Shown here piece by piece: positions 9,401-16,221 of a stretch of 64,000 bases of DNA. The notes below the pieces were generated by a model. That model made no database searches. It had not been told where the DNA came from and saw only the letters and a program-made list of their open reading frames with translations. The stretch is from NCBI GenBank assembly GCA_017469355.1, contig JAFUGM010000023.1:1-64000 (forward strand). The letters run 5' to 3'. The translations under genes were made by a program, and so were the position numbers. The stretch comes from Solobacterium sp. GTDB taxonomy: Bacteria > Bacillota_I > Bacilli_A > Erysipelotrichales > Erysipelotrichaceae. Positions within the stretch are counted from its first letter, which is position 1; every line of letters begins with the position of its first letter.

Positions 9401-10302
9401 ATACGCGTCTTGTTTGCGGCTATGATCTGTCGGTTTTCATAAAGCCGCTGCATGGGTGTCCAGATAAGAACAGATACCACCATGACTGCAGGAAGCAGTA
9501 ATAACGGCAGAAATTCGTGAATCTCACGGCCATTCAGCCATGCTTGATACGCAGCTAAGATCCCGGAACAAAGCGAAGCCGCTGCCATCATCAGGGATGG
9601 ACCGATCATAAACAAAAGCGGACTCCGCTGCCGTACAGAAAACGGCAGCGGGTCCTTCAGCGTGATATGAAAGGAAAACGCAGGGGGTTCCATACGATAG
9701 ACCGGCGGTGAAAGGAGGTAGAACCCGGAATCATTTGATGCCAAGTAAGGCCGGTCGATCAATTCATCCATATGTACATAGAGGTTTCCAGGAGAATTGA
9801 TGGAAACAATATGGTCCCCCGAAAAAACAATTACCGCATTCAGTACTCGGAACCGGCTCCCTGTTTCAAATTGACCGCTTCTGAGTACTTCCCCATCCAA
9901 CTCACCGATATCACTGCCCAGTGTGTCGGTGATCGTATGCGAATGATTGTCTACCGTGAATTGATGTGAAGAGAGTCGATTATCCTGAATATAGATATCA
10001 TCATCAATTGCGTTACCGATAGTGTATCGATCCTTTGTCTTCCATGTGATCAGAACCTGATAGGATTCGTCATATGGTGACAGGTACAGAACACTGGTTC
10101 GGCCGGCAGAATCATTAATTCTGTATGTGCTGAAACAGGGATCCTCATGATGAGAAACGATAAAGTCATGAGGTAAATGGAGGAGAAAATCCTGACTTTG
10201 TTGGAATACTGGAACCTTGTGTCCCAGTATGGGTAATACGGTGCGTTTTTCCTTCAGAAGAACGGCTTCATACCGCCCTTCTTCCACAATCCAGCAGATC
10301 AT
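6397..10302 (-). CDS. essC: EssC/YukB-like FtsK/SpoIIIE ATPase, type VII secretion motor
   Basis: 1301 residues, shorter than the roughly 1480 of staphylococcal EssC. An FHA-like region lies about residues 85-165 (YTIGNAIDDDIYIQDNRLSSHQ), two membrane helices about 229-252 and 264-282, then cytoplasmic ATPase modules. The one intact FtsK/SpoIIIE domain has Walker A GMTGSGKSEL (631-640), MIDFKGGGAA, and Walker B LLILVDEFAEL (about 747-756). The next module has a degenerate P-loop (AIYGMNREEKASF near 947) although VIDDLHLL survives, and the third module is reduced. The ATG overlaps the upstream lipoprotein stop by ATGA. It should be the membrane motor that exports the WXG100 proteins encoded upstream. 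Confidence 0.9.
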   Translation of the reverse strand: MICWIVEEGRYEAVLLKEKRTVLPILGHKVPVFQQSQDFLLHLPHDFIVSHHEDPCFSTYRINDSAGRTSVLYLSPYDESYQVLITWKTKDRYTIGNAIDDDIYIQDNRLSSHQFTVDNHSHTITDTLGSDIGELDGEVLRSGQFETGSRFRVLNAVIVFSGDHIVSINSPGNLYVHMDELIDRPYLASNDSGFYLLSPPVYRMEPPAFSFHITLKDPLPFSVRQRSPLLFMIGPSLMMAAASLCSGILAAYQAWLNGREIHEFLPLLLLPAVMVVSVLIWTPMQRLYENRQIIAANKTRITSYLSYLEEVKGQIQNYQSHLRQWLEDNYPTIPEEDNFGRGQPFQKDFLFIRAGFAEQPFMLEVEQTFRCNAMDPLSELIESQLSPYRTISAPLVLSLKDVHHCSILYDEQCISMLYYLLYQLLFYYSSNVLHLILLADPAFIERHPFFREIPHCYGSYGIRMICSNQSEVNEIQRQLNEMEEEVVVLAQKLELLSFFDAGGSHVVSFSDRGIVPSNSELRIDLTKGMVEGTDIGPLRVTFESGERNWKEELEALTVRICSQATVYNEQSPSFSMLYGLYSCHGFSIRDAWETHTGRSSLSVPIGIGSDGEVIHLDLHEAGNGPHGLIAGMTGSGKSELIRTILLGLCVNYSPREFQFVMIDFKGGGAASLFSNHSYSISHCAGVVTNLDASDIDRTLVSFHNECLRRQELFHELGLSCGTSVSDLSQYQSLWKESYGLEYLPSLLILVDEFAELKREYPEFMKDLISIARIGRSLGIHLILSTQKPGGIVDDQIWSNTRFKLCLKVQEAQDSKEVLHCPDASFIRRPGEGYLLCDGILTRFQAGFTGAPSDGQRNDLSILDAMGHRTRTITMHKSASLTEAEELIRRILAEAVSKDVPHHLWKTIPETIGIDELNEGDGLRLGLLDDYYHTDVRPYVIADRLLAIYGMNREEKASFVQVLMYELIRNASKGEELFVIDDLHLLNGAMEKCHAVGGVVHSEEEASINVLFQHLQSSSYTLKTLVITDLSSLFEAEESMRELIHRCILHSEKWNLRLILLSSVSSVLAYRDRSMISVRIALNSTSLEERSAIFELPVHAGSNTKNTAYVAHENHLLAMRYQLIQEAELIGVMNEADERFQYRTPYTIPRIPEHLEVTAYSGNGIPLGMDTETFEWVDLPEDSNLFVISELPQERQGFYEAMKQAGLHPVKEEEINTSEDIKPILFLDEASFHRHGYVSDSIPYLFIGSGYQNQYRYVSNYRTLKPNQGILFQQHHARRIQLYEPTNNTATMAELSGHSETI

Positions 10303-12410
10303 TGTTTCTGACGTACCAGGATTGTGCAGCTGATTCTGTAAGAATCATCCGTAGTACGGATCGTTACGATCGCAGATCCCTCGTTATGCCCGGTAACAGT
10401 TACTCCATTCACCGTAGCAACCTCAGGTTGATCGCTTTGACAGATCAGATCCTTGGATGAGATTCCCGGAGGCAGTCCAGTGAGCTCAATCACCTTTGAC
10501 TCTCCAGGAGAAAGGATCATCGAGTACGATGAGATTCTAAGCGCTTCACCATTCACTGCCGATTCTCCTTTCTTCCCTTTCAAACGGTCTTTTCGTGTGC
10601 ACCGATCTACGAAGTGACCGTTTTCCATATGTGTCGACAATCCGGGAATAAGACTGCCGTTATGTTCATCCGCAAGTACGATCGTCTTGGAACAACCAAG
10701 ACGCCCTGCGGCAGTTGACTTTGAATTCAGTTTGATATCTGCGGACTTATAGGCTTTGATATCAGCACATACCAGAACATCTTCGTTTCCATCCGAACAT
10801 TCATCTAATAGATCTGCCGGCAAGGAAGTAGAAACCACATTATGATTCCCTTCACTGTCATAAAGATGTACCGTACTGTCTACCGTTGCTTTGGCACCAG
10901 CTTCTGCCACGATATCCGCTAATGGCATTCCCGCAAGCTTCATTGCCATCTGAACGCCTCCCATCACGCTGGCAGAAGCACGAAGGGATGCCTGGGCACT
11001 CATATTCGAGTCACAGATTTCCCGCACCTTGCCATTACGGATATCCATTCCGACACAGTTTTCCTGAGAGAAAGAAAGCTCTGCCCTTCCGCTTGCATAA
11101 AGATTCAGATTCAATGACATCCCGATCGTTAATACGGGAGAACCAGGTACTGGAACCTCCATATGAACTAACGGAAGCGTCAGTTCTACCGTATCTTCTG
11201 GTTCCTGAAAGAAGTTTTTTACCGCGCTCAGAAACTCAGAAGAAGGAAGTTTTGAGAAATCGCTGACTTTACGGTTACTGTAAGAAGCTGAAGCACTGAG
11301 GTTTTCCGAAGTCGTAAAGTCGACCCGGAAATAGCCATCTTCAACTGTTGTGCCCGAAGTTTTCCAACGAAAGCCGGGCTTCACGTTATGTACGCTCAGT
11401 TCTCCAAGCACCTTAAGGCCTTTCGCTGTCGTTTTACTCACAGACGCATTCACCCCTTTGGCAGTAATGGAATAACTGACCTGATAGCCATGAACAGTCG
11501 TTGTCTTTGATAACGACGATACGGAAGCCATCAAAGATGGAGTTTCATTGGAAGAAAATGCGCCCTCCTGAAGTACAGTTCCATCCAACTCATCAATAAT
11601 CAGCGCATCCGTAAAGTCGATCTCAAAAGACTCAACGGAATTGATGGAAGAAAATACATCTTCCGCCTGGGCAGGTTCAAGCACTGCGTTCTGCCCTTCT
11701 TCGGTTTGTTCTACTTCGGTAATTTCATAGAGCACAGGTGAATGATCGTTAGAATCGGAATAGACATATTGTCCCGGAGTAATCTCCGCGGTTTTCCCAT
11801 AATAGGCAATTCCCGCTTCCTCATCGATGGATTCATAGGGTTCTGTAGCTTCTTCGATCTCTTCATTCAGTTCATATTCAACAACATTGCCGGTAATCGG
11901 CCGATGATTGATGTTTTCGATCACCTTCATTAAACAGGCGATGGCTTCTTCTTTCGGCAGTTCCTTCTTTGGCAGAAAGCGGTCATGACGATCTAAGCTA
12001 AACAACCCCGCTGCCACTGCCGCTGAGATATGATCCGGAAACATGGAAGCAGAACGATCACGAATAGTGACTGCGGTGCTTCCCTTGACTTCACGCTCTG
12101 CAAGATTCATTAATGTGTATGCGGCCCATTCCCTGGTAAGAACCGCATCCGGGTTGAAGGGAGTGCCTGTATCAAGCACCTCCCATTCCACCGCGGACTG
12201 TACCGAATCAAAATACGGGGATTCCGGAGTTACATTTATGAAATATGGGCTAGGAGACAGAAACTCCCGAATTCCCGCATTCTGATCAAGTAGCGTAATC
12301 CATTCACCAAGCGTGATGGAATCAACTGGTTCCGCCCTGCAGCCTGATGTGATGATCAGTAAGAGCGCAAGAAACAGCCGAACTCCCTTATGCCTGCATG
12401 CCCTGGGCAT
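10299..12410 (-). CDS. Large surface lipoprotein of the type VII locus (SLH-like and Ig-like regions)
   Basis: The start at 12410 (703 aa) gives a short lipoprotein signal with lipobox ITSGC. A TTG at 12482 would add 24 residues of basic leader; it has AAGGAAG upstream, so the start is uncertain. After the Cys comes an SLH-like segment (YFDSVQSAVEWEVL, FNPDAVLTREWAAYTLMNL, FPDHISAAVAAGLF), then an acidic linker, a long beta-rich middle, and a C-terminal BIG2-type Ig fold (SPGESKVIELTGLPPG, QPEVATVNGVTVTGHNEGSAIVTIR). It overlaps the WXG100-like gene upstream and EssC downstream, so it is almost certainly part of this secretion locus. I do not recognise a named family. It could anchor or extend the apparatus, or be a surface effector. 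Confidence 0.78.
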   Translation of the reverse strand: MPRACRHKGVRLFLALLLIITSGCRAEPVDSITLGEWITLLDQNAGIREFLSPSPYFINVTPESPYFDSVQSAVEWEVLDTGTPFNPDAVLTREWAAYTLMNLAEREVKGSTAVTIRDRSASMFPDHISAAVAAGLFSLDRHDRFLPKKELPKEEAIACLMKVIENINHRPITGNVVEYELNEEIEEATEPYESIDEEAGIAYYGKTAEITPGQYVYSDSNDHSPVLYEITEVEQTEEGQNAVLEPAQAEDVFSSINSVESFEIDFTDALIIDELDGTVLQEGAFSSNETPSLMASVSSLSKTTTVHGYQVSYSITAKGVNASVSKTTAKGLKVLGELSVHNVKPGFRWKTSGTTVEDGYFRVDFTTSENLSASASYSNRKVSDFSKLPSSEFLSAVKNFFQEPEDTVELTLPLVHMEVPVPGSPVLTIGMSLNLNLYASGRAELSFSQENCVGMDIRNGKVREICDSNMSAQASLRASASVMGGVQMAMKLAGMPLADIVAEAGAKATVDSTVHLYDSEGNHNVVSTSLPADLLDECSDGNEDVLVCADIKAYKSADIKLNSKSTAAGRLGCSKTIVLADEHNGSLIPGLSTHMENGHFVDRCTRKDRLKGKKGESAVNGEALRISSYSMILSPGESKVIELTGLPPGISSKDLICQSDQPEVATVNGVTVTGHNEGSAIVTIRTTDDSYRISCTILVRQKQ

Positions 12411-12687
12411 TTCCGGTGATCGTTGTTTCCAGGGTATCGTAGCTGTCGACGGTCCGATCCAGGAACGCCGCATATGTATCAATTACTTCCTTCTGTTGTT
12501 CAAATCTCGCCGCAAACTGAGTAAAGCGGGAGCGAATTGCTTCTCCGGCTTCAGAAATCCAGGTATTACCTGTCTGTTTCATCTCCCGATTCATCGCATT
12601 CAGATCTTCCTGCATACGTTCATTGCAGGAACGAATACGAGCTGCACATTCACTGACTTCCGCAAGTGAAATCTTCAGATTATCCAT
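12388..12687 (-). CDS. WXG100-like small protein (WxS variant)
   Basis: 99 residues, all helical in pattern, with a mid-protein turn GNTWISEAGEAIRSRF. The family WxG turn is replaced by W-I-S. Two amphipathic helices flank the turn, with conserved-type Ala, Phe and Ile spacing. WXG100 proteins form antiparallel dimers and are exported by EssC. The ATG at 12687 has AAGGGGGTG seven bases upstream. It lies 11 bp after the canonical WXG100 gene, so the two may form a heterodimer, as EsxA/EsxB-type pairs do. Its 3' end overlaps the lipoprotein start by 23 bp. Confidence 0.82.
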   Translation of the reverse strand: MDNLKISLAEVSECAARIRSCNERMQEDLNAMNREMKQTGNTWISEAGEAIRSRFTQFAARFEQQKEVIDTYAAFLDRTVDSYDTLETTITGNAQGMQA

Positions 12688-12698
12688 AGTTCACCCCC

Positions 12699-13001
12699 TT
12701 ATCTTCCTAAGGCATTCGCCTGTGCAGTCAGATCATCCTGAACTGCCCGATACGACTTGGCAGAGTTTCTCAGAAACTCCGCGTATTGACCGCATAACAC
12801 AGCCATCTCCCGAAAATCTGTCTGGAATCGGGAAATCTGGTTGGAAAAGGCTGTATTGTCCTTTCCTTGCCAGCCAGCTTTCATCGTATCAACCGCATCA
12901 AACAGGTTCTGGTACGATCTTGTGTAGTCCTGATTGGACTCGTCGATCCTGGCAGCGCTGGCTTCCAGCTGTTCAGGTTCGACGGTAATGGAACGCATCA
13001 T
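12699..13001 (-). CDS. WXG100 family type VII secretion substrate
   Basis: 100 residues with the canonical turn MKAGWQGKDNTAFSNQ (W-Q-G near residue 44) between two long helices. Length and helix-turn-helix layout match EsxA/ESAT-6-like proteins. An exact C-terminal YxxxD/E signal is not seen; the nearest candidate is YRAVQDD near residue 88. The first ATG at 13001 has AAGGAGG six bases upstream; a second ATG directly follows it. It is the first gene of the secretion cluster, preceded by a structured leader at 13034-13090. Confidence 0.9.
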   Translation of the reverse strand: MMRSITVEPEQLEASAARIDESNQDYTRSYQNLFDAVDTMKAGWQGKDNTAFSNQISRFQTDFREMAVLCGQYAEFLRNSAKSYRAVQDDLTAQANALGR

Positions 13002-13033
13002 CTTATTCCTCCTTCTCTATGTTCTATATAGCG

Positions 13034-13090
13034 GGAGATGTTCCAATCTCCACGCGCAGGAATCAGAAGTTATGCAGGGACTTCCTGCGC
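13034..13090 (-). promoter_or_regulatory. Structured leader with two inverted repeats before the type VII locus
   Basis: GGAGAT (13034-13039) faces ATCTCC (13046-13051), and GCGCAGGAA (13054-13062) faces TTCCTGCGC (13082-13090), both perfect. A possible weak promoter lies further upstream on the minus strand (TTTAAA, 17 bp, TATATG). The repeats could be an operator or an RNA structure in the 5' leader of the WXG100 gene. Their role is not known. Confidence 0.5.
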
Positions 13091-13162
13091 TGCACTCCTC
13101 CCCGGGGGCGCCGCTTTCATATACTTTTTAGCGAGCGAATTTTAAACTCCACGCCAAAAAGA

Positions 13163-13202
13163 AAAAATCCTTCAAAAACAGAGATCGTTTCAAAGGATTT
13201 TT
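13163..13202 (-). terminator. Intrinsic terminator after the galactoside operon
   Basis: Read leftward, AAAAATCCTT pairs with AAGGATTTTT around a 20-nt loop and runs into TTTTTTCTTTTT. It is 13 bp past the GH36 stop and separates that operon from the type VII cluster. Confidence 0.85.
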
Positions 13203-13214
13203 AAGTTTTGATAT

Positions 13215-14804
13215 CTATTCAAAGGATACAGTTTCGATGGCTCCGTCCAGTTCATAGCGGATCGTAATCCCATGATCTGGAAGAACTTCGAGCACTTTGG
13301 CTTTGGTAAGATGACGGAGGCGATGATACTGTTCCTTCATCTCTTCGGTATAGGAGGAAGGATCATCACTGGTCAGAAAGACACCGCCAAGTAAGGCAGA
13401 GATGGTCGCAAGCTTCTCCTTCTGTTTCTCAGTTAATGAGATATTCTTACTGCGAAGGAAGAAGACATCAGGATCTGAGAGATAGGCCCTTCCATTCAGC
13501 TGACGGCGGGAAATGATATTCCCGATTGCCTGTTTGGTGGAAGGGCGTTCCCGATGAATCACCTGCATATACAGCTTATCGTTCCAGTCCAGTGTCACAT
13601 CACAGCTGATTCGACAGTATTCCACAAGTCCAAATGCAGGCATGACCGGAACCCCGCACCCAAGGATTGGATGTTCGCCACAGAGTTCCCGCAGGAATTC
13701 CATCGCCCGGCGCATACGAGCAGCTCTTGTTTCATGAACCGATCCATACGGCGCTGCGCCATAGAGGAAGTCCAGCTTCACAAGATCAAAGCCCCATTCA
13801 TCAAACACCCGATGGAATACATCCCGAAGGTATTGCCTGACCTCTGGATGATCAATATCGAGGGAATCAAATCCAGACCAGTTACAGCCACAGGTGAAGT
13901 TTTCACCATTGACCTTTAAGAACCAGTCAGGATGGGTCTGGTATAACGCACTCTCTGTTTCTGCCACAAACGGTGCCAGCCACAGCCCTGCTTCAAAGCC
14001 AGCAGCGTGAATCTCTTCCACCATTGCCTTCATTCCCTTTGGGAATTTTGTCCGGTCTTCTTCCAGCCAATCACCGATCTTCGGCTCCCAGCCATCATCA
14101 ATCTGAAACAGATCCCCTGGTTTGAAGATGGTTTTACATCCACTTAGATCCTGAAGAATAGATGTTTCATCAATATTCTGGTACCGGTTATACCAGCTGG
14201 AATAGCCATAGAGTGGCTCAGCAGGGATTCGTTTCTGAGGCAGTTCATCAAACCATCCATCATAGACGTCCTGTTCTCCGCCTTCCTTGAAGTAAAGATC
14301 AAACAAGGCGTACTCCCCACCAGATTCAATGCCATAACAATCCCGCTCAATGGTGAGATGCTGGAGGTTTGCGTCATAGGTAAACATCGTATAGCCAGGA
14401 TCTTCATCTAATGATGCAAGAAGACGTACATGTTTTCCATTCCGGAAGCTGCACCAGGAGAAGCCATGGGTAACTCCGGATTTATATGGATAGTTCACAA
14501 AGTGATAATCGCCATATCCATCAAAGTGAAACTTCTTCACGCCGAAGGAAGGAATCCGATGAAGACCACGGATGGAATCTGTTACCGAATACTCTGGGCA
14601 ATAGGTCCAGGTCTGATAACCATTCATGAAGATCTTTTCATCCGTACTGATCGGAACATCCAGTTCTGCCTTAATGGATAATATCTGACCCTTGGGAAGA
14701 TGGAAGTAAATGTGATTGGCACCGGTTGTCAGTTCGTGGGTGCCGTTCAGTTCAACATCCTTTCCACCGGAAAGCAGTTTTACCTGCCAGTTCATCGCTG
14801 TCAT
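13215..14804 (-). CDS. GH36-like alpha-galactosidase (short form)
   Basis: 529 residues, against about 730 for classical AgaA/RafA-type GH36 enzymes, so parts of the flanking beta domains are reduced. The (beta/alpha)8 core is intact: FQIDDGWEPKIGDW, GLWLAPFVAETES, the nucleophile strand FDLVKLDFLYGA (Asp near residue 325), and the likely acid/base Asp in CRISCDVTLDW. No signal peptide, so it acts in the cytoplasm on imported alpha-galactosides. GAGGG precedes the ATG at 14804. It lies 2 bp after the GPH transporter and is the last gene of the TetR-GH2-GPH-GH36 operon. The substrate is inferred. Confidence 0.85.
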   Translation of the reverse strand: MTAMNWQVKLLSGGKDVELNGTHELTTGANHIYFHLPKGQILSIKAELDVPISTDEKIFMNGYQTWTYCPEYSVTDSIRGLHRIPSFGVKKFHFDGYGDYHFVNYPYKSGVTHGFSWCSFRNGKHVRLLASLDEDPGYTMFTYDANLQHLTIERDCYGIESGGEYALFDLYFKEGGEQDVYDGWFDELPQKRIPAEPLYGYSSWYNRYQNIDETSILQDLSGCKTIFKPGDLFQIDDGWEPKIGDWLEEDRTKFPKGMKAMVEEIHAAGFEAGLWLAPFVAETESALYQTHPDWFLKVNGENFTCGCNWSGFDSLDIDHPEVRQYLRDVFHRVFDEWGFDLVKLDFLYGAAPYGSVHETRAARMRRAMEFLRELCGEHPILGCGVPVMPAFGLVEYCRISCDVTLDWNDKLYMQVIHRERPSTKQAIGNIISRRQLNGRAYLSDPDVFFLRSKNISLTEKQKEKLATISALLGGVFLTSDDPSSYTEEMKEQYHRLRHLTKAKVLEVLPDHGITIRYELDGAIETVSFE

Positions 14805-14806
14805 GA

Positions 14807-16210
14807 TTATCCCTCGTGACGGGCAGCGAGTTCCCGGTTCATGGATTCGATCTTCTCATCCGTAAGCTTGAACCGATTCTTAAACAGAATAAACGCACCA
14901 AAGAGACCAATAATCGGAAGCACCGTCATCAATAATCGAAGACCGGTAATTGTTGAAGCACTCTGCGCAACGATCGCACCTTCCGTACTGTCATCACCAA
15001 CAAGACCAATCACATCAAGACCAATTCCACACAGGAATACCGCAAGTCCACTCGCCAGTTTTACGACGAATGTCTGCATGGAGAAGATCACAGATTCTTC
15101 GCGTTTGCCAGTTGTCAGTTCGCCATAATCCACGGTTGCGGAGAGGAAGACTGTTGTAAGAACGGTAAGAATACCATTGGCGAGGAAGACAAACAGTCCC
15201 GCAAAGCAGATAACAAACATATTGTTCGCAAGACCAAGGAAACATGCGCCAAGAATCAATGCATAGCCAACGATTTCAAGAATGACGCAGATGCGGAAGA
15301 TGGTTTCATTACTGAGCTTTTTCCGCAGGAACGGATACAGCAGCATCATCGAAAGAATCTGAGATGCACCGCCGACCATGTTGAATAACATATGGGAGCT
15401 GGCCCAATCTGCGCCGCCAACATCATATTTGAAGAAATAGATCAGCAGGTTGGATGTAATATAAAGTGCCGTATTCACAAGAACGATGGTCAATACCACT
15501 ACCATTGCCTGATCATTCGCAAATAATGCCTTAAACATATCTGAGATCGTCGCAGTTTCACTCTGTTCTTCCTTTGAGGAAGGCTCTTCTTTGACGGAAA
15601 GGAACAGAATCGCTTCTACAATCACGAATAACACCGCAACCGCAAGCGTAACCCACGCAAAGCCTGCGCGCTCACTCGCCTTGTCAATTCCCCCCCCGAT
15701 CAACTGAACGGAACGCATCGCAAATACGGTGATCAGCGCATTACCAACTCCAGCGCAGGTACGGCCGACAACCGACATGCTTTCCCGATCCTTCGGCTCG
15801 GTTGTAACCGCAGGAATTAAAGACCAGTAAGGAATATCCATCATTGTGTAGGTGACGCCCCAGAGAATATAGATCACCGCAAAATATGCCTTTAATCCGC
15901 CGTCCGCAAGTCCCTTCGGCACCGCAAAGAGCGCATAGAGCACAAAGGCGTTCAATACCGTTCCGGAAAGAATCCAGGGGCGGAATTTACCCCACTTCGT
16001 ACGTGTTTTTGCGACAACAATACCCATAAACGGATCATTCACCGCATCGAATACCCGGGCGATCATCAGAATCAGGCCGACAAAGCCGGCAGAAATTCCG
16101 AGAATCTGATTGTAGTAATACATGACATAGCCACTGCTTAATGCATAGACCATGTCCTTTCCGACCGCGCCAAGCCCGTATGCGGCGGTCTGCTTTTTCG
16201 AAAACTTCAT
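14807..16210 (-). CDS. GPH-family sugar:cation symporter
   Basis: 467 residues with about twelve membrane helices. It belongs to the glycoside-pentoside-hexuronide family (MelB, XylP, UidB type). N-terminal features are YGLGAVGKDMVYAL, ARVFDAVNDPFMG near residue 50 with the two cation-site type Asp residues, and KWGKFRPWIL. It probably imports the oligosaccharide cut by the neighbouring GH2 and GH36 enzymes. The gene contains a run of eight G on its coding strand (bases 15690-15697), encoding part of IGGGID, where slippage would break the frame. Confidence 0.9.
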   Translation of the reverse strand: MKFSKKQTAAYGLGAVGKDMVYALSSGYVMYYYNQILGISAGFVGLILMIARVFDAVNDPFMGIVVAKTRTKWGKFRPWILSGTVLNAFVLYALFAVPKGLADGGLKAYFAVIYILWGVTYTMMDIPYWSLIPAVTTEPKDRESMSVVGRTCAGVGNALITVFAMRSVQLIGGGIDKASERAGFAWVTLAVAVLFVIVEAILFLSVKEEPSSKEEQSETATISDMFKALFANDQAMVVVLTIVLVNTALYITSNLLIYFFKYDVGGADWASSHMLFNMVGGASQILSMMLLYPFLRKKLSNETIFRICVILEIVGYALILGACFLGLANNMFVICFAGLFVFLANGILTVLTTVFLSATVDYGELTTGKREESVIFSMQTFVVKLASGLAVFLCGIGLDVIGLVGDDSTEGAIVAQSASTITGLRLLMTVLPIIGLFGAFILFKNRFKLTDEKIESMNRELAARHEG

Positions 16211-16221
16211 GTTGTTCCTCC

